Assembly: GCA_900551015.1 (NCBI GenBank)
Contig: URUI01000107.1
Span: 1-5,069, forward strand
DNA from: an uncultured Collinsella sp.
GTDB taxonomy: Bacteria > Actinomycetota > Coriobacteriia > Coriobacteriales > Coriobacteriaceae
DNA: 5,069 bases
Direction: 5' to 3'
The notes below the pieces were generated by a model. That model ran no database searches. It saw nothing but the letters and a program-made list of their open reading frames with translations, and was not told the origin of the DNA. This document shows positions 1 through 5,068 of the stretch, piece after piece; position 1 is the first letter of the stretch, and each line of letters begins with the position of its first letter. A program made the translations under genes and the position numbers.

Positions 1-1
1 T

Positions 2-40
2 CCGTGCTGCTGCTGCTCTGAGGACAGCGGCAAAGAATGA
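2..40 (+). CDS. Possible 3' end of an upstream gene, cysteine-rich tail
   Basis: Reading from base 2, the frame gives PCCCCSEDSGKE followed by TGA at 38-40. Four consecutive cysteines before a short charged tail would suit a small metal-handling protein next to a metal ATPase, but twelve residues cannot identify a family. The tail overlaps the left arm of the leader inverted repeat at 27-37. The other two forward frames read SVLLLL-stop, or stay open to a stop overlapping the ATPase start, so the choice of frame is uncertain. This is a weak call, recorded because the window starts mid-sequence. Confidence 0.2.
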   Translation, partial: PCCCCSEDSGKE

Positions 41-106
41 TCCGCAGACCGGCGTGAGTCGGCAGGCCGCCAGGAGACAATCATTTCCCGGCGGTTTCTT
101 TGCCGC
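27..106 (+). promoter_or_regulatory. Folded leader upstream of the metal ATPase (three-helix element)
   Basis: An 11-bp perfect inverted repeat (27-37 with 96-106, GCGGCAAAGAA/TTCTTTGCCGC) encloses two smaller helices. Bases 49-53 pair with 58-62 around a GTGA loop, which is a GNRA tetraloop in RNA, with one G-U pair. Bases 66-71 pair with 90-95, also with one G-U pair, and this helix abuts the outer helix directly at 95/96. The result is a three-way-junction-like RNA ending about 33 bases before the ATPase start. No T-tract follows 106, so it is not an ordinary terminator. I do not recognise it as a known riboswitch class. A structured cis-regulatory leader is inferred; the pairing itself is visible. 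Confidence 0.4.
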
Positions 107-139
107 CGCGCACATATATCCTATGGAAGAAACAAAGCT

Positions 140-928
140 ATGAAATTCACGATATTACACGATTCAAACGGCAGAATGAGGATCCACGCCGCGAAAAGGC
201 ACATGACCCTTGAAGAAGCCGATATACTCGAATATTATCTCAGAAGCATTCCGGGCGTCGGGAAGGTCTCGGTCTATGACCGCACCTGTGACGCCGTTAT
301 ATACTACACCTGCAACAGGGCAAATCTCATCGACAGAATAGCGAAGTTCCGCTTCGACCTCGACAGCGCGAAGGCGCTCGTCCCCGCGAAGACCGGACGC
401 GCGCTGAACCGTGAGTTTGAGAACAAGCTGCTCGCGGCGCTTGCCGGGCGGATGGTCAGGCGGTTCCTGCTGCCTCTGAATATACGCAAATACATAACGA
501 TTGTCCGCTCGTTCAAGTACATCCTCAAAGGGCTGAAATGCCTGATGAAGGGTAAGATCGAGGTTCCTGTGCTCGACGCGACGGCGATCACCGCCGCTAT
601 GCTGACGGGCGACTTCGGAACCGCGGCGTCCATCATGTTCCTTCTCAGGATCGGCGACATACTCGACGAGTGGACCCACCGCAAATCGGTGAACGACCTC
701 GCCGGGGCGATGTCTCTCGGCGTCGACAAGGTCTGGGTGAGGAAGGATGGAGAAGAGATATCCGTACCCGTCCATTCTGTGTCCGCAGGCGACGAGATCG
801 TCGTCAGGACCGGCAACATGATCCCGCTCGACGGCAGAGTCGTGTCCGGTGAGATGACGGTCAACCAGGCGTCAATGACCGGTGAATCTGACGCCGTGCC
901 GAAGTCGCCGGCATGCCGCCGAACATGA
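140..928 (+). CDS. Heavy-metal translocating P-type ATPase, 5' fragment (3' part lost at breakpoint)
   Basis: This is the N-terminal part of a P1B-like metal-transporting ATPase of the inner membrane. Residues 1 to about 75 resemble a metal-associated ferredoxin-like domain but lack its usual CxxC metal site. Residues about 105-130 and 141-175 are the first hydrophobic/helical segments. Residues about 195-250 are the start of the actuator domain, with GDEI at 217-220, IPLDGRVVSG at 228-237 and the phosphatase motif TGES at 247-250. Homology ends near residue 256; the last residues (PACRRT) are read through the breakpoint into antisense dnaJ. The metal-binding membrane motif, the DKTGT phosphorylation site and the nucleotide-binding domain are all missing. 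Family members are usually 600-plus residues, so about 60% is absent and the product cannot pump. The ATG at 140 has GGAAGA at 125-130 at good spacing. Use of ATA, TTA, AGA and AGG codons is unlike the genes to the right. The metal transported cannot be assigned. Confidence 0.85.
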   Translation: MKFTILHDSNGRMRIHAAKRHMTLEEADILEYYLRSIPGVGKVSVYDRTCDAVIYYTCNRANLIDRIAKFRFDLDSAKALVPAKTGRALNREFENKLLAALAGRMVRRFLLPLNIRKYITIVRSFKYILKGLKCLMKGKIEVPVLDATAITAAMLTGDFGTAASIMFLLRIGDILDEWTHRKSVNDLAGAMSLGVDKVWVRKDGEEISVPVHSVSAGDEIVVRTGNMIPLDGRVVSGEMTVNQASMTGESDAVPKSPACRRT

Positions 929-1127
929 GCATCTGGTCGTACTCTTTGCGCTTCTTCTCGTCCGAAAGCGTCTCGTAAGCCTCGCTAATCTCCTTGAACT
1001 TGGCCTCGTCGCCGCCGGCATCGGGGTGGTATTTTTGCGCGAGCTTGCGAAACGCGCTCTTGATCTCTTTGTCGGAGGCGCTCTTGGATACGCCCAGGAT
1101 GTCATAGAAGGTTTTGCCTGCAGCCAT
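861..1127 (-). CDS. dnaJ: Chaperone DnaJ, N-terminal J-domain fragment
   Basis: This is the Hsp40 co-chaperone that delivers substrate to DnaK and stimulates its ATPase in the cytoplasm. Residues 5-65 form a complete J domain: FYDILGV at 7-13, the KLAQKYHPD helix II with the essential HPD at 34-36, and the FKEISEAYETLSDEKKRKEYD helices III-IV at 44-64. The natural protein appears to end at about residue 73 (FGGMP). Residues after that (ATSARR and on) are antisense ATPase sequence read across the breakpoint. The Gly/Phe linker, any zinc-finger region and the C-terminal substrate-binding domains are missing, so full-length DnaJ cannot be told strictly from a CbpA-like J protein. Position after dnaK-grpE supports dnaJ. 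The start has a strong site, AGGAGAGGAG, ending about six bases before the ATG. It is third in the chaperone cluster, 107 bases after grpE. Confidence 0.88.
   Translation of the reverse strand: MAAGKTFYDILGVSKSASDKEIKSAFRKLAQKYHPDAGGDEAKFKEISEAYETLSDEKKRKEYDQMLMFGGMPATSARRQIHRSLTPG
899..914. other. Chimeric breakpoint joining two unrelated genomic segments
   Basis: Left of this point the + strand encodes a P-type ATPase through TGESDAVPKS. Right of it the - strand encodes DnaJ through FGGMP. Each reading frame continues for only a few nonsense residues into the other gene, so both genes are cut at the same place, tail to tail. The seam is GC-rich (CGCCGGC lies within it), compatible with a few bases of shared microhomology. 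There is no insertion-sequence end, target duplication or integrase nearby. The two sides differ in codon style. An assembly or library chimera is the likeliest cause; an illegitimate recombination is the alternative. Confidence 0.75.
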
Positions 1128-1199
1128 CGTAGCTCCTCTCCTGTTTCATCCACCGCTCAACGGGCGGCGGCTCATACTGTCATATGGCACTAGGCCAGA

Positions 1200-1229
1200 A
1201 AGGGCCCCGGGTGTTGCCCCGGGGCCCTT
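1200..1229 (-). terminator. Strong GC-rich hairpin between grpE and dnaJ
   Basis: A perfect 12-bp stem (1200-1211 with 1218-1229) closes a 6-base loop, starting six bases after the grpE stop. On the - strand the stem is followed only by TTCTGGCC, so the uridine tract is poor. It may be a partial terminator that lowers dnaJ output relative to dnaK-grpE, or a stem protecting the 3' end of a processed dnaK-grpE message. The rest of the 107-base gap holds the dnaJ ribosome site and no convincing promoter. Confidence 0.6.
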
Positions 1230-1234
1230 CTCAA

Positions 1235-2077
1235 TTACTCCTCGGTGCTCTCAGCCGTATCGGCCGCAGCATCCTCGGGCGCCGCTTCGGGCTCCGGTGC
1301 GGGGCGCTTCTCGCCACCGTAGGTCACCGTCACCATCGCGGAGCGCAGGATGCGGTCCGCCATGCGGTAGCCCTTCTGGTACACGTCGTTGACGGTCTCG
1401 TCGTACTGCGATGCGTCCTCGACACGCCCCACGGCCTGGTGCTCGAGCGGATCGAACGCCTCGCCCTTGGGGTCGATGGGCTCAACGCCCTCGTGCGCAA
1501 ACACATCGAGCAGCTTGGCATGCACCGCATCAACGCCATCGACGAACTGCTTAAAGTCGTCGGAAAGCTCCTGGCTACGGGCATGGTCGATTGCACGCTC
1601 GATATCGTCAACCACCGGCAACAGCGCGGTGACAAGCTTCTCGGTCGCGCGCTCGCGCTCGGCGATACGCTCGCTGGCGGTGCGGCGACGGAAGTTCTCC
1701 CAGTCGGCCTGCAGACGGGCGGTACGCTCGGTGGCGTCCTTTGCCTTGTCCTCGGCGGCCTTCTGAGCCTCTGCCGCAGCATCGAGCTCGCTGCGTACGT
1801 CGGCAAGCTCCTTTTGGGCCTGCTCGAACTTAAGCTTAAAGTCGTTGTCGGCGGCTTCCTCACCGGCGCGGATAGCGGCTTCCACCATCTCGTCCTCGGT
1901 CATCGTCGCCTCCTTGTTGGAATCCTCTACCTGGTTCTCGGCAGCCTCGGCGGCCTCGGCCTCGTTGGCCTCGGTATCGTCGACGGCTTCTACGGGAATC
2001 TTCACGTCCTTCTCCTCAGAGTCAACGGGGGCGGCGCCAGCGGCAGCCGCCTCCGTGCGAGCTTTACGGGCGGACAT
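1235..2077 (-). CDS. grpE: Nucleotide exchange factor GrpE
   Basis: GrpE is the cytoplasmic dimer that releases ADP from DnaK and so resets the chaperone cycle. Of 280 residues, about 1-75 are an acidic, alanine-rich, probably disordered extension. Residues about 80-140 form the long coiled-coil helix, ending in LQADWENFRRRT (122-133), the family's LQAEFENYRKR-type segment. Residues about 145-255 are the four-helix and beta head, with LLPVVDDIERAI (152-163), GEAFDPLEHQAV (205-216) and VYQKGYRMADRILRSAMVTV (232-251). A Pro/Glu/Ala tail closes the protein. It is clearly longer than E. coli GrpE (197 residues), mostly at the N-terminus. The ATG is two bases after the dnaK stop, with GAGGA inside the dnaK end as ribosome site, so translation is probably coupled. 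An internal Met at 59 is a possible alternative start but lacks this context. Confidence 0.96.
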   Translation of the reverse strand: MSARKARTEAAAAGAAPVDSEEKDVKIPVEAVDDTEANEAEAAEAAENQVEDSNKEATMTEDEMVEAAIRAGEEAADNDFKLKFEQAQKELADVRSELDAAAEAQKAAEDKAKDATERTARLQADWENFRRRTASERIAERERATEKLVTALLPVVDDIERAIDHARSQELSDDFKQFVDGVDAVHAKLLDVFAHEGVEPIDPKGEAFDPLEHQAVGRVEDASQYDETVNDVYQKGYRMADRILRSAMVTVTYGGEKRPAPEPEAAPEDAAADTAESTEE

Positions 2078-2079
2078 GA

Positions 2080-3972
2080 TTACTTGTCCTCGTCGTCCAC
2101 AACCTCGTAGTCGGCGTCGACGACGTCATCATCGGCAGGCTGGGCGCCGGCGGCACCGTCGGTCTGCTGCTGAGCGTCGGCGTAGACAACCTGGGCCAGC
2201 TCGTAGGCCACAGACTGCAGGGACTCGCCAGCGGCCTTGATAGCCTCGACGTCAGAGCCCTCGAGCGCCTTCTTGGCGTCGGCGATAGCAGCCTCGGCCT
2301 TGGACTTCACGTCGGCGGAAACCTTGTCGCCCAGCTCGTTGAGAGTCTGCTCGGTGGAGTAGCACAGGCTGTCGGTCTGGTTGCGGACCTCGACCTCTTC
2401 CTTCTGCTTCTTGTCCTCCTCGGCATGAGCCTCGGCGTCCTTGACCATACGATCGACTTCGTCGTCGGACAGAGCGGTGGAACCGGAAATGGTGATCTGC
2501 TGCTCCTTGCCGGTGCCCTTGTCCTTAGCGGAGACCTTGACGATACCGTTGGCGTCGATGTCGAAGGTGACCTCGATCTGCGGCACGCCGCGGCGGGCAG
2601 CCGGGATGCCGGTCAGCTGGAACTTACCGAGCGACTTGTTGTCGCGGGCAAGCTCGCGCTCGCCCTGGAGCACGTTGATCTCGACGCTGGTCTGGTTGTC
2701 GGCAGCGGTGGAGTAGACCTCGGTCTTGGAGGTCGGGATCGTGGTGTTGCGGTCGATCATCTTGGTCATGATGCCGCCCATGGTCTCGACGCCCAGCGAC
2801 AGCGGGGTAACGTCGAGCAGCAGGATGCCCTCGACGTCGCCGGTGAGCACGCCGCCCTGGACGGCAGCGCCGTCGGCAACGACCTCGTCGGGGTTCACGG
2901 ACATGTTGGGCTGCTTGCCGGTCATGGTCTTGACGAGCTCCTGGACGGCGGGCATACGGGTGGAGCCGCCGACGAGGATGACCTCGGTCAGATCGGAGAG
3001 CTTGAGCTTAGCGTCGCGCAGGGCGTTGGTGACAGGCTGCTTGCAGCGCTCGAGCAGGTCGCGGGTGATCTTCTCGAACTCGGCGCGGGTCAGAGTGTAG
3101 TTGAGGTGCAGCGGGCCAGACTGGTTCATGGTGATGAACGGCAGGTTGATGGTGGACTGCTGGGCTGCGGAGAGCTCCTTCTTGGCGTTCTCGGCAGCCT
3201 CCTTCAGACGCTGCAGGGCCATGGGGTCCTGACGCAGGTCGACACCGTTCTCCTGCTGGAACTTGTCGGCCATCCAGTCGATGACACGCTGATCCCAGTC
3301 GTCGCCGCCCAGGTGGTTGTCGCCCGAGGTGGACAGAACCTCAAACACGCCGTCGGCGAGGTCGAGGATGGAGACGTCGAAGGTGCCGCCGCCCAGGTCG
3401 AAGACCAGGATGCGCTGGTCGGTGCCCTGCTTGTCCAGGCCATAGGCCAGAGCAGCAGCGGTCGGCTCGTTAACGATACGCTTGACGTTAAGGCCGGCGA
3501 TCTTACCGGCATCCTTGGTGGCCTGACGCTGGGCGTCGTTGAAGTAGGCCGGGACGGTGATGACGGCGTCGGTGACGGTCTCGCCCAGATACTTCTCGGC
3601 GTCGGCCTTCATCTTTGCGAGCGTCATGGCGCTCACCTGCTCGGCGGTGTAATCCTTGCCCTCGATATCGACGACGGCGCGGCCACCCTGGCCCTCCTTG
3701 ACCTCATACGGCACGGTCTTGATCTCGGAGGTGCACTCGGAGTACTTGCGGCCCATGAAGCGCTTGATGGAGAACACGGTGTTCTTGGGGTTGGTGACAG
3801 CCTGGTTCTTAGCGGCCTTACCCACGACGCGGTCGCCGTCGGCACGGAAGCCCACGACAGACGGGGTGGTGCGGTCGCCCTCGGCGTTCACGATAATGGT
3901 CGGAGAACCGCCCTCGAGGACGGCCATTGCGGAGTTAGTAGTACCAAGGTCGATACCAAGAATCTTACTCAT
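2080..3972 (-). CDS. dnaK: Molecular chaperone DnaK (Hsp70)
   Basis: DnaK is the ATP-driven cytoplasmic chaperone that binds exposed hydrophobic segments of unfolded proteins, working with the DnaJ and GrpE encoded next to it. It is complete at 630 residues, the normal size. The nucleotide-binding domain carries IDLGTTNS (7-14), FDLGGGTFDVS (191-201) and VILVGGSTRMPAVQ (331-344). The interdomain linker is LLLDVTPLSLG (384-394). The substrate-binding beta domain spans about 395-500 (ETMGG, RNTTIPTSK, LQGERELARDNKSLG, GVPQIEVTFDIDANGI), then the helical lid and an acidic tail ending VVDADYEVVDDEDK. Relative to the Bacillus-type protein it carries about 22 extra residues at about 74-104. The start has AGAGAGGGA about seven bases upstream. 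It is first gene of dnaK-grpE-dnaJ; Actinobacteria often add hspR after dnaJ, which would lie beyond the breakpoint. No CIRCE or HAIR operator is visible upstream. Confidence 0.99.
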   Translation of the reverse strand: MSKILGIDLGTTNSAMAVLEGGSPTIIVNAEGDRTTPSVVGFRADGDRVVGKAAKNQAVTNPKNTVFSIKRFMGRKYSECTSEIKTVPYEVKEGQGGRAVVDIEGKDYTAEQVSAMTLAKMKADAEKYLGETVTDAVITVPAYFNDAQRQATKDAGKIAGLNVKRIVNEPTAAALAYGLDKQGTDQRILVFDLGGGTFDVSILDLADGVFEVLSTSGDNHLGGDDWDQRVIDWMADKFQQENGVDLRQDPMALQRLKEAAENAKKELSAAQQSTINLPFITMNQSGPLHLNYTLTRAEFEKITRDLLERCKQPVTNALRDAKLKLSDLTEVILVGGSTRMPAVQELVKTMTGKQPNMSVNPDEVVADGAAVQGGVLTGDVEGILLLDVTPLSLGVETMGGIMTKMIDRNTTIPTSKTEVYSTAADNQTSVEINVLQGERELARDNKSLGKFQLTGIPAARRGVPQIEVTFDIDANGIVKVSAKDKGTGKEQQITISGSTALSDDEVDRMVKDAEAHAEEDKKQKEEVEVRNQTDSLCYSTEQTLNELGDKVSADVKSKAEAAIADAKKALEGSDVEAIKAAGESLQSVAYELAQVVYADAQQQTDGAAGAQPADDDVVDADYEVVDDEDK

Positions 3973-3999
3973 TAGAAATTCCCTCTCTCTTTTGCGTTC

Positions 4000-4029
4000 G
4001 CGCCGCCTCGACGATCTGTCGCGCGGCGC
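4000..4029 (-). promoter_or_regulatory. Hairpin in the dnaK 5' leader
   Basis: Bases 4000-4006 (GCGCCGC) pair with 4023-4029, and inside them CGAC at 4009-4012 pairs with GTCG at 4018-4021. This makes an 11-bp stem with a small internal loop and a 5-base cap. It lies 27 bases before the dnaK start, just ahead of the ribosome site, so it would be in the mRNA leader. Possible roles are message stability or control of translation; no function can be read from the sequence. Confidence 0.45.
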
Positions 4030-4073
4030 TTCGGCTTGTCTTTCAGGATGTAGTGTATCCCCTTATGGGCCGG

Positions 4074-4113
4074 AATATACAAAATCTAAGTCAATTCATA
4101 TAAGATTTCTTAT
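4074..4113 (-). promoter_or_regulatory. AT-rich probable dnaK promoter/operator zone
   Basis: This is a sharply AT-rich patch in a GC-rich neighbourhood, 100-140 bases upstream of dnaK. On the - strand it contains TTGACT (4094-4089) and TATATT (4079-4074). They are only 9 bases apart and cannot be the -35 and -10 of one standard promoter. A 14-bp palindrome ATAAGATTTCTTAT lies at 4100-4113, and AAATCT/AGATTT arms lie at 4082-4087 and 4103-4108. A promoter and a repressor site are likely here, but I cannot fix the exact boxes. Confidence 0.35.
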
Positions 4114-4235
4114 TGTTGAGAGTTTAGGTTCTTAAATGCGCAGGTAGATGCGCTGAATGAGTTCTCGGCAAATCTATTGAGATCTATGTAGAGATGGCTG
4201 AGGTTTGCGTCCGGGGGTGCCTGGGGGCCGTCTTG

Positions 4236-4421
4236 CGGCAAGCGCATCCCGGTTTGAGCGTGGATTCCGGGTCGCAGTTTCCGTCTGAAGGCTCAACCGG
4301 AAACCGTATCCCGTTTTGAGAGCTGATACCGGGTCGCAGTTTCCGCTAGCGGGCCCAACCGGAAACTGCGACCCGGTTTTCGGCCAAATAACGGGATGCC
4401 CTTTCCGCAGGCGCGCTCAAT
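4236..4421. repeat. 62-bp imperfect tandem repeat, three copies
   Basis: The three units run 4236-4297, 4298-4359 and 4360-4421 with an exact 62-base period. Each starts CGG(C/A)AA, contains a CCCGGTTTT/CCCGTTTTG-like block near base 13, a (C/A)CGGG(T/A) then TTTCCG block near bases 32-48, and ends with (C/T)CAA(C/T) or CCAAC. Units 1 and 2 share the 17-mer CCGGGTCGCAGTTTCCG (4267-4283 and 4329-4345); unit 3 is more diverged. Each unit holds both orientations of a related motif, so neighbouring units can pair. No reading frame or CRISPR-type spacer pattern is present. Confidence 0.75.
4328..4377. repeat. Perfect 18-bp inverted repeat within the tandem array
   Basis: ACCGGGTCGCAGTTTCCG at 4328-4345 is the exact reverse complement of 4360-4377, with a 14-base loop. 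It spans the boundary between the second and third 62-bp units. The stem would fold strongly in RNA from either strand or as a cruciform in DNA, and it resembles palindromic REP-type elements. It has no adjacent T-tract, so it does not look like a terminator. Confidence 0.8.
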
Positions 4422-4456
4422 AGGTCAATATTACAAGTCACCTATAGCTAACATTT

Positions 4457-4488
4457 GCGCAGCTCAACGGCCCACCTGCGCGTTTTTT
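4457..4488 (+). terminator. Intrinsic terminator-like hairpin without an upstream gene
   Basis: GCGCAG (4457-4462) pairs with CTGCGC (4476-4481) around a 13-base loop. It is followed by G and six T residues (4483-4488), the classic intrinsic-terminator layout for + strand transcription. No + strand gene lies upstream within the intergenic region. It could end an unannotated small RNA covering the tandem array, or stop transcription from reaching the ferredoxin gene. Confidence 0.5.
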
Positions 4489-4540
4489 AGTAAACCTTGG
4501 CATACTCGGCGAACGGTATGAAGATGCCGGCCAGAGGGTA

Positions 4541-4568
4541 TTGCAAACGGTCGCTCCCGTGGTATGTT
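4541..4568 (+). promoter_or_regulatory. Predicted sigma-70-type promoter of the ferredoxin gene
   Basis: TTGCAA (4541-4546) and TATGTT (4563-4568) are separated by 16 bases, each matching four of six consensus positions. Transcription would start near 4575, giving a leader of about 55 bases before the ferredoxin ATG. It is the best-placed pair between the hairpin at 4457-4488 and the gene. No operator-like dyad overlaps it. Confidence 0.5.
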
Positions 4569-4629
4569 TTTGCCCGAATCAAACCGGCGCGCATCGCCTG
4601 TAGCGTCGGTCAACAGAGAGGAAACTACC

Positions 4630-4815
4630 ATGGCTCATCCCGTAATTGATGCCGACGAGTGCATCGCTTGTGGCGTTTGCGTCGACTCCTGCCCCGCTGG
4701 CGTTCTGGAGCTCCAGGACGTCGCTACCGTCGCCGACGAGGACTCCTGCGTCGCCTGTGGCGCTTGCCAGGACGCTTGCCCCGCTGGCGCGATCACCGAG
4801 ATCGTCGAGGAGTAA
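4630..4815 (+). CDS. 2x[4Fe-4S] bacterial-type ferredoxin
   Basis: This is a small soluble cytoplasmic electron carrier of the clostridial-type dicluster ferredoxin family. It has 61 residues, typical for the family. It contains two CxxCxxCxxxCP motifs: Cys 11, 14, 17, 21 and Cys 40, 43, 46, 50. By family rule, cluster I uses Cys 11, 14, 17 and 50, and cluster II uses Cys 40, 43, 46 and 21. The halves (ADECIACGVCVDSCPAGV and EDSCVACGACQDACPAGA) show the internal duplication of this fold. The start is the ATG at 4630, preceded by GAGAGG at 4616-4621; an in-frame ATG at 4564 would add 22 residues unlike the family and lacks such a site. It appears to be transcribed alone, with its own promoter and terminator, divergent from dnaK. 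Its redox partner cannot be told from the window; pyruvate:ferredoxin oxidoreductase or hydrogenase-type partners are usual in anaerobes. Confidence 0.97.
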   Translation: MAHPVIDADECIACGVCVDSCPAGVLELQDVATVADEDSCVACGACQDACPAGAITEIVEE

Positions 4816-4854
4816 CAACTCCCCCACTTGCACACTCAAAAGTACACCGTGCAC

Positions 4855-4900
4855 AAAAAAGGAGGCTTCCGCATCGCCGCGGAGGCCTCCTTTTGTTTGT
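4855..4900 (+). terminator. Bidirectional intrinsic terminator after ferredoxin
   Basis: Bases 4857-4872 pair with 4879-4894 over 16 bp with one G-U pair and a 6-base loop. A run of A residues precedes the stem and TTTTGTTTG ends it, so it can stop transcription in both directions. It begins about 40 bases after the ferredoxin stop. A two-way terminator fits a convergent gene on the right side. Confidence 0.9.
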
Positions 4901-4934
4901 ACAGGCAGCTAATTGGGGACGGGGCTACCTTGGC

Positions 4935-5001
4935 AGTTGCGGTGGAATAGTTCCTGGCTCATTGCTTAGGTGCCGATTGTAGGAACTATTTCACCGCAAC
5001 T
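4935..5001. repeat. REP/MITE-like long hairpin element
   Basis: A 21-bp stem (4935-4955 with 4981-5001, AGTTGCGGTGGAATAGTTCCT on the left) has a single non-Watson-Crick position, G4945 with T4991, which is a G-U pair in RNA. The 25-base loop carries a further GGC/GCC pairing (4956-4958 with 4972-4974). It is preceded at 4911-4926 by AATTGGGGACGGGGCT, a GGGGAC-type motif that I associate from general knowledge with REP elements mobilised by REP-associated tyrosine transposases. There is no T-tract, so it is not a simple terminator. It sits in what looks like a convergent intergenic gap, a common REP location. The mobile origin is inference. Confidence 0.6.
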
Positions 5002-5029
5002 TATATAGACAGTAGGTTGATTTCCGATC

Positions 5030-5068
5030 TCAGCCGAACACATTGAGCAAATAGGCCATTCCCGCAGT
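5030..5068 (-). CDS. Possible 3' end of a convergent gene
   Basis: On the - strand, reading from 5068, the frame gives TAGMAYLLNVFG and then a TGA at 5032-5030. The hydrophobic ending is plausible for a real protein C-terminus, and the bidirectional terminator to the left would suit a convergent gene. Other - strand frames are also open at the window edge, so this is only a candidate. No family can be named from twelve residues. Confidence 0.25.
   Translation of the reverse strand, partial: TAGMAYLLNVFG

Larger units (their letters stand above)
3973..4629. other. Divergent intergenic region between dnaK and ferredoxin
   Basis: These 657 bases show no convincing protein-coding gene on either strand. 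From left to right they hold the dnaK leader hairpin, the AT-rich promoter zone, a plain stretch (4114-4235) where I see nothing definite, the 62-bp tandem array (4236-4421), a small dyad ATAGGT/ACCTAT (4420-4425 with 4440-4445), a terminator-like hairpin (4457-4488) and the ferredoxin promoter. This is unusually long and repeat-rich for a bacterial gap. Confidence 0.7.

Noticed and set aside
69..78. GCCAGGAGAC resembles the core of the cobalamin-riboswitch B12 box
   Set aside because: The following CTGCC half is absent and none of the other conserved cobalamin elements are seen, so the match is too short.
890..928. ATPase reading through into PACRRT as a genuine short protein
   Set aside because: Those residues are antisense dnaJ codons past the breakpoint; P-type ATPases do not end after TGES.
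1184..2110. 308-codon open frame antisense to grpE on the + strand
   Set aside because: The same composition effect; grpE on the opposite strand has clear family motifs, a start site and operon context.
2425..3975. Long open frame of 516 codons antisense to dnaK on the + strand
   Set aside because: It lies entirely opposite a highly conserved gene, has low-complexity Leu/Gly/Val/Asp composition and no family motifs. It is a by-product of C/G-ending codons in dnaK.
4074..4094. TTGACT and TATATT as a single dnaK promoter
   Set aside because: They are 9 bases apart rather than 16-18.
4236..4421. CRISPR array
   Set aside because: Units are contiguous, diverged 62-bp tandem copies with no identical repeats separated by unique spacers, and no cas gene is present.
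4564..4629. Upstream in-frame ATG giving a 22-residue N-terminal extension of ferredoxin
   Set aside because: It overlaps the predicted -10 box, lacks a ribosome site, and the extension is unlike the family; the ATG at 4630 has a good site and family length.
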